Of a stretch of DNA of 64,000 nt, positions 36,025 through 44,931 are shown piece after piece. Each line of letters begins with the position of its first letter. The stretch's first letter is position 1. The position numbers were made by a program, and so were the translations under genes. Origin of the DNA: Alphaproteobacteria bacterium (GTDB lineage: Bacteria > Pseudomonadota > Alphaproteobacteria > JANQMY01). The stretch lies in the NCBI GenBank assembly GCA_028289425.1, contig JANQPL010000008.1, forward strand, positions 94,613-158,612, given 5' to 3'. The notes beneath the pieces are model-generated. The model was not told where the DNA came from. It ran no database searches and saw only the letters and a list, made by a program, of their open reading frames with translations.

Positions 36025-36242
36025 CGCCAATAATTGTTCGCCTGGGCGATGGTCTGAAAGTTGACCGCAACCACTTGCGAAGCCAGGGTGAGGCTGTCCG
36101 CATTGTTCACATAGTCCAACCGCAGCTTCTCGCGCACATGCTCATCCGGCTGGGTGAGCTTGACCGCCATTCTCGAAAGCTTGATCGCAAGGTCGTAGCC
36201 TTCCTGGGGGCCTTTGGTGATTAGTGTCTCGAGCCACGTCAT
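36021..36242 (-). CDS. Small hypothetical protein
   Basis: A 73-residue helical protein (MTWLETLITKGPQEGYDLAI to VVAVNFQTIAQANNYWR) that I do not recognise. An excellent Shine-Dalgarno (GGAAGGAG 6 nt before the ATG) supports it. The upstream DNA is AT-rich (TATATATTTTTTACATC around 36270-36295) and contains the dyad AAGAT...ATCTT, so it probably holds the promoter. It overlaps the end of the SDR gene convergently by 4 nt. Confidence 0.65.
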   Translation of the reverse strand: MTWLETLITKGPQEGYDLAIKLSRMAVKLTQPDEHVREKLRLDYVNNADSLTLASQVVAVNFQTIAQANNYWR

Positions 36243-36403
36243 GTCAGTCTCCTTCCTGAAACCCGAACAAAAGATATATATTTTTTACATCTTATATTTC
36301 AAGGGGCCCGGCCAAGATCGATAGAGCCGGCCGTGCTAGGGTGGCCCGAGGAGCTACCAGTACCCCGGCACCCCATTCCAAGGCATTTTCAACGCAGACG
36401 CCC

Positions 36404-36859
36404 ATGACACAAAAAGCACCCCCCGACGAAAGAGAAATCGCCGCCCTGGTGGGCCACAAATTCCCTGGCGGCCACTACACCGTCGAGCATTGGGAGAATT
36501 TCCTGTTGACCGAATGCACCGGCGCCGATCTGCTGCCGGACGGCCAGGTGCACCCGGTGGTGCTGTTCCACATGCCGATCCTGGGCGCGGGCACCACCAT
36601 TGCCGAGATGTTCGCCCTGGGCCAGGCAGACTCCGATTTTTCCATCGGCATCGAGAGCTATGATTGGCGCATGTTCAAACCCTTGAAGGAAGATGTGCGC
36701 TACCGAATCGAGGCGCACATCACGGAAGCCGACCGGCGGGCCCACGACGACGGCCGCGTTTACGACCGTATCCAATTCCAGTTCGACATAGCCGACCCCG
36801 CCGGCGATGCGGTCGCGCAAACCATCATCACCTGGCACTACAATCGGTCCGTGTCATGA
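36404..36859 (+). CDS. MaoC-like hot-dog protein (FAS1-DH-type, N-terminal partner)
   Basis: A 151-residue single hot-dog-fold protein resembling the N-terminal, non-catalytic half of MaoC-type dehydratases: HKFPGGHYTVEHWENFLLTE, then HPVVLFHMPILGAGTTIAEM and GIESYDWRMFKPLKEDVRYR. It lacks the D-x-N-P-x-H motif, which is in the next gene. The two genes overlap by 4 nt (ATGA), so they are likely translated together and form a heteromeric hydratase. The ATG at 36404 has only a weak ribosome-binding site. Confidence 0.75.
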   Translation: MTQKAPPDEREIAALVGHKFPGGHYTVEHWENFLLTECTGADLLPDGQVHPVVLFHMPILGAGTTIAEMFALGQADSDFSIGIESYDWRMFKPLKEDVRYRIEAHITEADRRAHDDGRVYDRIQFQFDIADPAGDAVAQTIITWHYNRSVS

Positions 36860-37281
36860 CGACCTCGCCCGGACCATTTATCCCCGATTGGGAAATGAAA
36901 AGCGTGTCCGCCGCCCGCATGCGCACCATGGCGGCTATTTTGCGTGACCCCAATCCGGTCCATTGGGACCACCGGACCGTCGCTCGGTGGGGCTTCGGCG
37001 AGCGCACCATCAATCAGGGGCCGCTGGGCTTGAGCTATATGATCAACATGCTGCACGCTTGGGCTGGGCCCACCTCCATCCGCCGCATTGTCATGCGCTT
37101 TCCCAAACCGGTGCTGGACGGCGACCGGATCACGGCGAAAGGCTGGATCACCGCCATCCGCGAGGAGAATGGCGAGACATTGGCCGAGTGTGACATTTGG
37201 CTCGAACGCAACGGCCATTCCACCGACCGGCCGTTGGAAGGCGAAGCGACGGTGGTGTTGCCGGATACCACAGATCGCTAG
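36856..37281 (+). CDS. MaoC-family dehydratase (catalytic hot-dog subunit)
   Basis: A 141-residue hot-dog protein with the hydratase-2 active-site motif: ILRDPNPVHWDHRTVARWGF contains D-x-N-P-x-H, whose Asp and His are the catalytic pair in R-specific enoyl-CoA hydratases. NQGPLGLSYMINML follows. It would hydrate an enoyl-CoA together with the preceding subunit. The ATG overlaps the previous stop by 4 nt. The next gene, an esterase, follows after 61 nt. Confidence 0.82.
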   Translation: MTTSPGPFIPDWEMKSVSAARMRTMAAILRDPNPVHWDHRTVARWGFGERTINQGPLGLSYMINMLHAWAGPTSIRRIVMRFPKPVLDGDRITAKGWITAIREENGETLAECDIWLERNGHSTDRPLEGEATVVLPDTTDR

Positions 37282-37342
37282 TTGCGTTTCGCCTCCACAA
37301 ACGTAGAGTCGACAATCAAAACAAAAATCAGGAGGCGACACC

Positions 37343-38407
37343 GTGAACGACGCAAACCTGCCCGGCCGGCTGGGCAATCCGCAAGCAACTTTGCTAACCG
37401 ACCGCCGGGCCGACCCGCGCATTGTCCAGGCGTTCGAAGCGGTGGGCGGCTTTGCGCCGGGCGTTGAGCCTGTGGGGCCCGATGCGTCCTATGAAGAGAC
37501 CTTGGCCTATTGCAACGCCTTCGAAGCGGCGGCGGCTGCCGGCAATGACGCCCTGCGCGCCATGCTGCCGGACTGGCCCACGGTCACCACGACCACCGAG
37601 ACCATCGACGGCGTAGACGGCAATTCCATCAAGCTGTTCATCCACAAGCCCCGCGACCAGCAGGGGCCCTTGCCGTGCGTCTACCACACCCATGGGGGCG
37701 GCATGGTGATTATGAGCGCGGAAGACCCCAATTTCGTACGTCTACGGAACGATATCGCGGCTCAGGGAATTGTTGTGGTGGGCGTTGAATTCCGCAATGG
37801 CGGCGGCAAATTGGGGCCACATCCGTTTCCCGCCGGTCTAAATGACTGCGCAAGCGGTCTTCAATGGGTGCATGCGCACAAACGTGATCTGGGCATTAGC
37901 AAGATCGTCATCTCGGGCGAGTCAGGCGGGGGCAATTTGTGTATCGCGACCACATTGAAAGCCAAGCAGGACGGCTTTCTCGATCATGTGGCGGGCGTTT
38001 ACGCCATGTGCCCCTACATCTCCGGCACCTATGCGGACCCCCCGGCGGTGTTGCGGTCATTGACGGAGAACAATGGCTACATGCTGGAGACGACGGGGAT
38101 GTCGGCGCTGGCGCGGGTCTATGACCCCAGCGGTGAGAACGCGACGAACCCGCTGGCTTGGCCGTTGCATGCCACCAAAGCAGACTTGGAAGGCCTGCCG
38201 CCCCATGTGATCTCCGTCAACGAGCTGGACCCGTTGCGCGACGAAGGCTTGGAGTTTTACCGCAAGCTGCTGGCCGCAAGCGTGCCCGCCATGGCGCGCA
38301 CCTCCAACGGCACCCCGCATGCGGGCGATCAATTGTTCCCGGATGTAACGCCGGAAGTGTATGCGGATCTGATCGGCTCGATTGCCGGCTTCGCCAAGCG
38401 GGTTTAG
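37343..38407 (+). CDS. Alpha/beta hydrolase of the hormone-sensitive-lipase family
   Basis: A 354-residue esterase. It has the HSL oxyanion motif in VYHTHGGGMVIMSAEDPNF, nucleophile elbow VISGESGGGNLCIA (G-x-S-x-G), acid in VNELDPLRDEG and histidine in TPHAGDQLFP. This is the HSL/GDXG family pattern, though the usual HGGG reads HTHGGGM. Start is GTG with GGAGG 7 nt upstream, a clear choice. It ends the rightward run with the SDR and MaoC-like genes; a REP-like palindrome follows 8 nt after the stop. Confidence 0.88.
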   Translation: MNDANLPGRLGNPQATLLTDRRADPRIVQAFEAVGGFAPGVEPVGPDASYEETLAYCNAFEAAAAAGNDALRAMLPDWPTVTTTTETIDGVDGNSIKLFIHKPRDQQGPLPCVYHTHGGGMVIMSAEDPNFVRLRNDIAAQGIVVVGVEFRNGGGKLGPHPFPAGLNDCASGLQWVHAHKRDLGISKIVISGESGGGNLCIATTLKAKQDGFLDHVAGVYAMCPYISGTYADPPAVLRSLTENNGYMLETTGMSALARVYDPSGENATNPLAWPLHATKADLEGLPPHVISVNELDPLRDEGLEFYRKLLAASVPAMARTSNGTPHAGDQLFPDVTPEVYADLIGSIAGFAKRV

Positions 38408-38415
38408 GATTGGCG

Positions 38416-38503
38416 AAATAAAGGGGACACAATACTTAATTCGATGGCTCGCATGTCAATCAGGCAATGTCATTATGAATTAAGTATTGTGTCCCCTTTA
38501 TTT
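38416..38503. repeat. REP/MITE-like palindromic element, copy 2
   Basis: Perfect 27-nt inverted repeats (38416-38442 and 38477-38503) flank a 34-nt core. The arms match those of copy 1 at 23063-23151, apart from the one mismatched base there, while the core differs. It lies between convergent genes (esterase and phosphatase) and can also fold as a transcriptional hairpin. Confidence 0.85.
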
Positions 38504-38510
38504 CCATCGA

Positions 38511-39245
38511 TCACTCAAGGCAGGCGGATTTCAGCGCCTCACGCTTGCCATCGTCGAGGCCCACATAGTCCGCAAGGTAAGCATCCACGCCGCCGAAACG
38601 CGCATCGATGGTTTTGAAGGCTTCCGCCAAATACTCTTCGCGCGCGGAAAAAATGGCTTTCAAGGCATCCCGATCGAGATCGCCCGTGTCGCGCCCGCTC
38701 CAATCCCAATATTTGTTGGTGAGCAGATAGTCTTCGAACACGGTGTCGCGCGGCACGCCCAGGGCCGACAGCAACAGGGCCGCCGCCGTGCCGGCGCGGT
38801 CCTTGCCCGCCGTGCAATGCACCACCAACCGGTCGCCGGCGATCAAGCGCTCAAACATACCCAAATAGGCATGGGCATAGCGCAGGGGGTATTCGCTGTA
38901 ATTTGTCAGCAGGTAGTTTTCGGCGTGCGCCACCGCGTCTTGTGCCACTTGAAAGGAGTCGACAAAGGATTGTCCCGGCCGTCGGTCGAGCCCCAATTCC
39001 AGCACGTCGATCTCCGGATGGGTTTTGTATTGCGACAACTCCGTTTGGCGCTCCTCGCCATAACGCAAATCGCACACAACCGTGACGCCCAAGCCCGCGA
39101 CAATGTCCACATCTTCTTTGGTCAGATTGGCCGGGGTGTCGGAGCGGAACATGGTGCGCCATTTGGTGACCGCCCCGTCGGCGGCTGCGTATCCGCCCAG
39201 GTCGCGAAAGTTGGAAGCGCCCTCAAGGCGAATGTGCCGTTCCAT
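38511..39245 (-). CDS. Tyrosine-protein phosphatase (Y_phosphatase3 family)
   Basis: A 244-residue phosphatase. The N-terminus RHIRLEGASNFRDLGGYAAA is the family opening (NFRDLGGY), TMFRSDTPANLT follows, and the P-loop is VVHCTAGKDRAGTAAALLL, i.e. H-C-x5-R with catalytic Cys and Arg. Such enzymes act on phosphotyrosine or phosphoinositides. ATG 39245 is used; an in-frame GTG at 39263 is also possible and neither has a strong ribosome-binding site. It converges on the esterase with the REP-like element in between. Confidence 0.9.
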   Translation of the reverse strand: MERHIRLEGASNFRDLGGYAAADGAVTKWRTMFRSDTPANLTKEDVDIVAGLGVTVVCDLRYGEERQTELSQYKTHPEIDVLELGLDRRPGQSFVDSFQVAQDAVAHAENYLLTNYSEYPLRYAHAYLGMFERLIAGDRLVVHCTAGKDRAGTAAALLLSALGVPRDTVFEDYLLTNKYWDWSGRDTGDLDRDALKAIFSAREEYLAEAFKTIDARFGGVDAYLADYVGLDDGKREALKSACLE

Positions 39246-39506
39246 GGTTTGTGGAAACCCCACTGTCGAACTGTGAATGTCGGGACGGTTTGTACTCCCG
39301 ACGGCGCTTCACGTAAACTCAAACGCGACACGCGGCATTTGCGCCAGATCAATAAACCAAACCGGGTGACGTGTATGCTGTTCCCCGGTGTTACGAGACA
39401 TTTAGGTGCGCAGTATTAGACCGCCGTGTGCTGGACTTTGCTCTTTTGATTGTGGGCGCGGTGTCCGCCCGGCAGGCGTCGAAGATGGCAAGCAGAGGAG
39501 GCGAAA

Positions 39507-40775
39507 ATGACCATCAGATCTGCATTGTTCAAGTTTATCGCTCAAAGAATGCCCAGGATGAGGGGGTTCACGAAACGCTTTTACTTTGGCCATCCCTTTC
39601 TGGATGCCTGGTTTGCATGGTTTCCGCTTAATCAAATTCAGTATGACGGTGCCGCGGTCGGCGAAATCTACAATGCCGCGTCAAGGATTGATGAAAGCAA
39701 AAGTGCGGCCAGTTGGATTACCGAGTGGTCGGCGGAAGGTGCGCGGGTAAAGAACACGGCAGAGACATTGCTCTCCGGCAACCATGCCTTTAGCGCGGCA
39801 AATGCCTTTCTCCGGGCGTACACCTATTTTCGCACGGCGCATCTTGCAACCGACCCGGCGAATTACGATTCCGAGATGAGGGAGACATACAACAACCTTT
39901 CCTATTGCTATCAGCGGTTTCGGGAGCTGTCGGGCCTGCCGATTGAGGAGGTTCATGTCCCGTTGAAAAAAGACGGGCAGGCAACCAATCAAGAAATGCA
40001 CGGGTATTTCTTGAAAGCAAAAAACGCCGATCCGCCAAATCCCACGCGAACGATTATTTGGTTATGTGGCGCCGAAACGATTGCGGAAGATGTCTATTGG
40101 TGGTGTGGGGCTGAAGGGATGGCCCGAGGATACAATGTTTTTGTGGTCGACAATCCGGGCGATACCGCCACGCGCATTTACAATGAGGATATGCTCAATG
40201 AAGGCGCGGGCGATGACACGCTGCGGTCTCAATTGGATTATCTGTTTGGCCGCCCCGATGTGGATACGGACAATATATTTGTCTACGGAATAAGTATGGG
40301 CGGATACAGGGCAGGCCGGCTTGGGCAGATTGACAACCGGGTGAAGGCGATCGTTGCGAACGCGCCCATGCTTAATGCTTCCAAAGTCCTCAACGATGTA
40401 AGGGATGTTTACAAGGCCCCCAAAGACGCACAAGGCTGGGGGCGAAGGATGTGTTGGCAGTATGGAGTCGATTATCGCAAAAACCTGAAAGACGCCATGC
40501 AAGAGCTGGTGGATGAGGTGTGGGGACAGTTCGTTGTTGAGCCGGAAAAGATTCAAGTGCCCTTCTTAGTCATGGCCGGGGAAAACGAACTGGGCGGCGA
40601 AGGCATTCGCCAGGCCCATGAGTTTTATGACCGGCTGGGCAGCCCAATTAAGGAAAAGAGAATCGTCACCGAAGAGGAATGCGGCGAAGCGCATTGTCAG
40701 TTGAACAATTTTCCCCTGGCCCGGCAGATCATGTTTGATTGGATTGAAGATATCGAAAGGCGGGAGGTGGCATAG
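39507..40775 (+). CDS. Alpha/beta hydrolase (FrsA/dipeptidyl-aminopeptidase-like)
   Basis: A 422-residue hydrolase with a helical N-terminal half (TIRSALFKFIAQRMPRMRGF, then a TPR-like stretch with NAFLRAYTYFRTAHLA) and a C-terminal hydrolase core: RTIIWLCGAETIAEDVYWWC, nucleophile elbow FVYGISMGGYRAGR (G-x-S-x-G), and VMAGENELGGEG. This arrangement is like the FrsA/DUF1100 group. Start at ATG 39507 is clear from the preceding GAGGAGG. Single gene; substrate unknown. Confidence 0.82.
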   Translation: MTIRSALFKFIAQRMPRMRGFTKRFYFGHPFLDAWFAWFPLNQIQYDGAAVGEIYNAASRIDESKSAASWITEWSAEGARVKNTAETLLSGNHAFSAANAFLRAYTYFRTAHLATDPANYDSEMRETYNNLSYCYQRFRELSGLPIEEVHVPLKKDGQATNQEMHGYFLKAKNADPPNPTRTIIWLCGAETIAEDVYWWCGAEGMARGYNVFVVDNPGDTATRIYNEDMLNEGAGDDTLRSQLDYLFGRPDVDTDNIFVYGISMGGYRAGRLGQIDNRVKAIVANAPMLNASKVLNDVRDVYKAPKDAQGWGRRMCWQYGVDYRKNLKDAMQELVDEVWGQFVVEPEKIQVPFLVMAGENELGGEGIRQAHEFYDRLGSPIKEKRIVTEEECGEAHCQLNNFPLARQIMFDWIEDIERREVA

Positions 40776-41094
40776 GGAGTTTCGGACCTTGGCCGGGAGG
40801 AGTCAGTAACCCCGTCCGAACCATTCACTTAATCATGAACATCGGGTCCGGATAACATATCGAGACCCGCTGGGACCGACGATTGAACACAACGCACACG
40901 GATATTTCAATTAAATGATCGGAGTCCCGTGTCGCAAATCATCCCTTATAGACTTTTTCACCCTTGTCGTTGACCTCGTACGTCCGACCATCGCTATCAT
41001 GACTAACTACCGAACGATGCTTGTAACTCGGTCCGCACTTTCACATCCGCAGAAGAATGTTTGAGTCGGGATGAACAGTGTGTCTGACTGATGA
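40776..41094. other. Intergenic region between convergent genes
   Basis: A 319-bp gap without a convincing gene. On the minus strand 40939-41040 is open for 33 codons and has coding-like composition but no start codon, possibly a gene remnant. I see no strong terminator hairpin here. Confidence 0.4.
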
Positions 41095-44000
41095 TCACCT
41101 TCCTTCACAAAGACCTTGATATCGCACACAATCCGCCTGCAGAAAGATAGGTTTTCCCTCCGTATCTAGAAGGTTGCCTTCGCGGAGGCGTTCTTCTGCG
41201 AGGATGAGGTTCTCGCCACCACGATGGGACCAAACATCCCAAATTCTCACGTCACCGGCTGCCGTAAGGATTCGGTTTCCGTCCGCAGAGAATTGAAGGT
41301 GCGTACGGCTCTGCGGGTGTGCATTACCCTTGACCGTCTGCATCAGTACACCGGTTTGCAGATCCCAAACTGTTGCCAAATGTTCCGATGAGCCGGCAGC
41401 AATCCATCGACCGTAAGGAGAGAATGCAGCATCTGAAACTCGCGACGGATGACCCAAAAGGATGCGAACGAGGGCACCGGTCTCTGCGTCCCATAGCAGC
41501 GGCTTACTGTCGGTGTCGGTGAATCCCCCGAAAACATTTGGACCGCGTACTGTCATTATGTAAAGCCCATCCGGTGAAAAGCGCGCTAGGCCCATGTTAT
41601 GCCCGTCCTTCTTAAGCTCGCGGATGAGTTTTCCGGAAGCGCTGTCCCAAATCCTAGCAGATACCATTTCAGCGGTAACGATACGCGTCCCATCTGGCGA
41701 GAATTGTGCATCCCAAACAAATCTAAGTAGTTGTCCCTTCAGTCCAGTTATTATGTTGCCCGTCGGAACGTCTCGAATTTCCGCTCGATATTCTATACGA
41801 TCTAAATTGTCTCCCCCGTATAATCCATAGGATACGAAAAACCTGTCACCTTGCGGCGCAAAAATTGTTTCATAGACAAATGCCAGATCATCGATCGAAT
41901 GCAACAAGGCACCGGATTCTGCGTCCCAAACGCTTACGGCCTCATGTAGCGAGTCTTCACCCCTAACGCGAGAATTCGTCAAAATAAAAGACCCATCGGG
42001 CGAAAACTCCGCGTTTCGGACGTCTCCACCTTGGCGTTCCAGCACCTCTAACAGTTCGCCATTTTCTGCGTTCCAAATCTTCGCGGGCGCATCTTCAGAT
42101 ACGGTCACGACACGTTTGCCATTTGGCGAGAACTTTGCGTGTCGGACGAGGGCTGTCTCGCCCTGTAAGGAAGACAGCAAATCGCCGGTGTTGGAATCCC
42201 AGATACGCGGAGGGTCCTGGCTTTGCTCGTTGATTGCGGGAACAGTCAGCAGCCGGCTACCATCCTGCGACAGCTCAGCGTGAAGAACAGCGCCTTCAAA
42301 CTTGCGTAGAAGTGGGCCCTGATCTGGCTCCCACATTCTAACGGTATCTCTGCCCATTGTGATAATTCGACTGTCACCTGGCAAAAAGGAGGCGGCATAG
42401 ACCAATCCATCATGTCTGTGAAATTCATGCAGGAGACTCTGTGTTTCAGAATCCCAGATTTCGATGCGTTTGCGCTCCGAACGCGGTACCCCATAATCGG
42501 ACGCAATAACGACTATACGCGCGCCATCGTGCGAAAACTCGGCAGAATCGAAATCTGACTCATCATCTCGTCTTTTAATCGTGTGGAAAAGAACTCCCGT
42601 ATACCCGTCCCGAACTCTCAAAGCGGATGGATGCACCGTCATCAACCGGGTGGCATCAGGAGAAAAAGCAACATCGATGATTTGTTCATCGTATTCAATG
42701 GTTTGAACTCGGGTTCCAGTCTTCGCGTTCCAGATCCACAACTGTTTGTCATAATAGGCAACGACACTTGTCCCATCGGGCGAAAACAGTGATTCAACGA
42801 TCACGTTTTGTGGGCCCTGTAGCGTGTGGACAAGCTCACCAGAATCCACATCCCAGACTTTTGGAAAGAAGTCTGTTTCCTCAGTGGCGCTCTCTTCTTC
42901 AGCGTAGTCAATATACGTGACTATGCGCGTACTGTTTGGCGACAGGACCCCCTCAATGTCTAGACCATTTCCAGTTACAATTTCGCCCAGCTCTAGGATG
43001 AGGGAACCATCTCCCAGATCCCAGACACACACGGTTTGATTTCCATATTCGGTAAGTATGCGGTTTCCATCTGTGGAGAATTCCGCGCGGCTTACATCCG
43101 AATTGGGACCTTTTAACGTGTGGATAAGGGACCCAGTTTCTACATCCCAAACGCGCGTAGTAGTATCCGATGCGGTAAACATCAATTGGCCATCCGCTGA
43201 AAAATCAAGATCTCTAATGTTGTCCTCGTGCCCCGTGAGCTCGTGCATGAGAGCACCGGTTGCCAGTTCGAATATCCGAACGATCCGATCACCAGACTCG
43301 GTAGCATACCAACGTGCGCTGGCAACGTGTGCGCCATTCGCGGAGATTACCGAACGTGGTCCGTCTTCGAGTCGAAACCGGTACCGCTCGGTGTTGTAAA
43401 TTAACGACTGTATCAACAGGCTTTGGCTCTGAATGGATTCTGGATCAGTCGGCAACTCGTCTCGCTCTTTTGCTTCCGATGGAAATCCTGAAAGAACAAT
43501 CTGCATTGCCAATGCGTAGTCGCCTTTTCGATAGGCATCGCCAGCCCATTCCCGATGCCTCGACAATCGCCGCAGTTCGGACAACAGGAAGGGCACAGGA
43601 CGCATAAGGCCAGCGATATGTTCGTTGTCTTCTGCAATTGAACCGATGTATTGGCCCCAATTCGAAGGCGTGCGGGTAAAGATGCGTTTGTCGCCCAGAT
43701 AATGCAGGCCCACCACGTAATCGCCTGTCATAGAAAGAATGGGTGCGCCGGAGCTTCCCGGCAGGGTGTCGCACACATGCTCAAACGTTCGCACACGGTC
43801 GGGATCGGCATATTCCGAGGCCCGGCAGTCATAGGCGGTCAACACCAGCGGATAGTCGAGCGGATGGTGCACCATGTACAATCGATGGTTTGGCTCAAGC
43901 TTACGGATGGGCGATAGATAGAGGCGTTCGGGCCGCAAATCTTCTTGAATTTCGTCCAGGTCGCCGAAATCCACATGCAGCAGCGCGTAGTCGAGCTTGT

Positions 44001-44592
44001 CGTCGACACCTTCTGTATACGCACCATTCCTCCATTCCGCAGGAAAAACGTACAAATTCTCCCGCGCATCATTTTCGTCGCGATAGCCAAGGACAAATTC
44101 TACTTTGTGAACGCTGTTCAGTTGTGCATCCGAGTTCGGCCGGAAACAATGTTGTGCCGTAAGCAAAGTGGTGGGTGCGTAATTGGGATCGGAAATGACG
44201 GAAGCAGTGCAGCGCGTCACCGGACCGTTATTGTCATTCCATTGGATCTGCAGCGATCCGACGGATTTGGCGGCGCGTGTCCAGCCGAAGGTTACGTCAT
44301 AGGTTTCCAACGGCTCGAACGATTGTTGGTTTTCTTCATATTTGCGGACAAAGAGGCTGGAGCCCGAGGATTGGTTCTGCCCCACCTTGCCGGCGCCGAG
44401 AGTCTCGGCGTCATAAGTCACGTTAGGTTCGGGCAGCAGCACATCCGCCAGCGGTTTCAGAAAGGGCAGCTCGCCCACATAGCTCAGTGTGCGCGGGTCG
44501 TTGATGGCCACATTGTAGAGCGTGATGCCCATCACGCTGCCGACCACCACCACACTCAGCAAATAGAAAAACCGCCCCACCGCGCCAATCAT
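41095..44592 (-). CDS. Membrane-anchored trypsin-like serine protease with double WD40 propeller
   Basis: A 1165-residue protein. Residues 8-28 form one transmembrane anchor. Residues about 105-325 are a chymotrypsin-fold protease: His148 in TLLTAQHCF, Asp201 in KLDYALLHVD and Ser281 in LPGSSGAPILS form a full catalytic triad; Cys128 and Cys149 sit where trypsin has its His-loop disulfide. Residues about 430-1120 hold 15-16 WD40-type repeats (for example TRVWDVETG, ARIWDSASG, ATVWDLQTG), enough for two seven- or eight-blade propellers. The anchor implies the protease and propellers are periplasmic. WD40 domains bind proteins, so substrate recognition or a scaffold role is plausible. No neighbour suggests a pathway. 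No frameshift was seen. Confidence 0.9.
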   Translation of the reverse strand: MIGAVGRFFYLLSVVVVGSVMGITLYNVAINDPRTLSYVGELPFLKPLADVLLPEPNVTYDAETLGAGKVGQNQSSGSSLFVRKYEENQQSFEPLETYDVTFGWTRAAKSVGSLQIQWNDNNGPVTRCTASVISDPNYAPTTLLTAQHCFRPNSDAQLNSVHKVEFVLGYRDENDARENLYVFPAEWRNGAYTEGVDDKLDYALLHVDFGDLDEIQEDLRPERLYLSPIRKLEPNHRLYMVHHPLDYPLVLTAYDCRASEYADPDRVRTFEHVCDTLPGSSGAPILSMTGDYVVGLHYLGDKRIFTRTPSNWGQYIGSIAEDNEHIAGLMRPVPFLLSELRRLSRHREWAGDAYRKGDYALAMQIVLSGFPSEAKERDELPTDPESIQSQSLLIQSLIYNTERYRFRLEDGPRSVISANGAHVASARWYATESGDRIVRIFELATGALMHELTGHEDNIRDLDFSADGQLMFTASDTTTRVWDVETGSLIHTLKGPNSDVSRAEFSTDGNRILTEYGNQTVCVWDLGDGSLILELGEIVTGNGLDIEGVLSPNSTRIVTYIDYAEEESATEETDFFPKVWDVDSGELVHTLQGPQNVIVESLFSPDGTSVVAYYDKQLWIWNAKTGTRVQTIEYDEQIIDVAFSPDATRLMTVHPSALRVRDGYTGVLFHTIKRRDDESDFDSAEFSHDGARIVVIASDYGVPRSERKRIEIWDSETQSLLHEFHRHDGLVYAASFLPGDSRIITMGRDTVRMWEPDQGPLLRKFEGAVLHAELSQDGSRLLTVPAINEQSQDPPRIWDSNTGDLLSSLQGETALVRHAKFSPNGKRVVTVSEDAPAKIWNAENGELLEVLERQGGDVRNAEFSPDGSFILTNSRVRGEDSLHEAVSVWDAESGALLHSIDDLAFVYETIFAPQGDRFFVSYGLYGGDNLDRIEYRAEIRDVPTGNIITGLKGQLLRFVWDAQFSPDGTRIVTAEMVSARIWDSASGKLIRELKKDGHNMGLARFSPDGLYIMTVRGPNVFGGFTDTDSKPLLWDAETGALVRILLGHPSRVSDAAFSPYGRWIAAGSSEHLATVWDLQTGVLMQTVKGNAHPQSRTHLQFSADGNRILTAAGDVRIWDVWSHRGGENLILAEERLREGNLLDTEGKPIFLQADCVRYQGLCEGR

Positions 44593-44673
44593 GTGTGTCC
44601 CCCTTTGACGCCTAGGGGGAGTGTATCAGGCAAACCGTGTAGGGTTCAAATTGGAGCGCTTCGCCACATCGTC

Positions 44674-44709
44674 ATTGCGAAGGCGCCGGGTTCCGGTGCC
44701 TGAAGCAAT
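44674..44709. repeat. Short dispersed-type palindrome
   Basis: ATTGC (44674-44678) and GGCGCC pair imperfectly with GGTGCC and GCAAT (44705-44709). It resembles the widespread proteobacterial repeat that reads TCATTGCGA...GAAGCAAT. It directly precedes another palindromic element. Confidence 0.5.
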
Positions 44710-44789
44710 GTAGGGCGCAATAGGCCGAGCCGTATTGCGCCAACTTCCACCGCTATGGTGGATTACGCTTCGCTAATCCACCCTACATT
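44707..44789. repeat. Palindromic element with two internal hairpins
   Basis: The ends AATGTAGGG (44707-44715) and CCCTACATT (44781-44789) are exact inverted repeats. Inside are two hairpins, GGCGCAATA/TATTGCGCC (44714-44741) and GGTGGATTA/TAATCCACC (44757-44782). The second is a motif commonly seen as a dispersed repeat in proteobacterial intergenic DNA. Confidence 0.65.
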
Positions 44790-44916
44790 GCCTGCCTGCG
44801 CGAGGCCAAAGCTTCGCCCTGCGGGCCATAGCCCTTCGGGCGACGGGTCGTTCGGCAAAGGCAGGCCGCGCCCGCTAACGCGGGCGCGCGATGACACTGC
44901 GGACAAAGCCGATGTG

Positions 44917-44925
44917 TGCTATACT
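44917..44925 (+). promoter_or_regulatory. Extended -10 promoter of the small-RNA candidate
   Basis: TGCTATACT has the TGn extension and a TATACT box (five of six consensus bases). The best-spaced -35 is weak, which is usual for extended -10 promoters. Transcription would start near 44932. Confidence 0.4.
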
Positions 44926-44931
44926 TTTACC

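Noticed and set aside
39265-39285. ACTGTGAATGTC upstream of the phosphatase gene, identical to part of operator copy A
   Set aside because: Only 12 nt match, there is no palindrome and no second site 28 bp away. Probably chance.
40939-41040. A coding-like minus-strand stretch ending in a stop downstream of the protease-WD40 gene
   Set aside because: It has no start codon and is bounded by an in-frame stop upstream. It could be a remnant of a gene, but the 33 codons do not allow a call.
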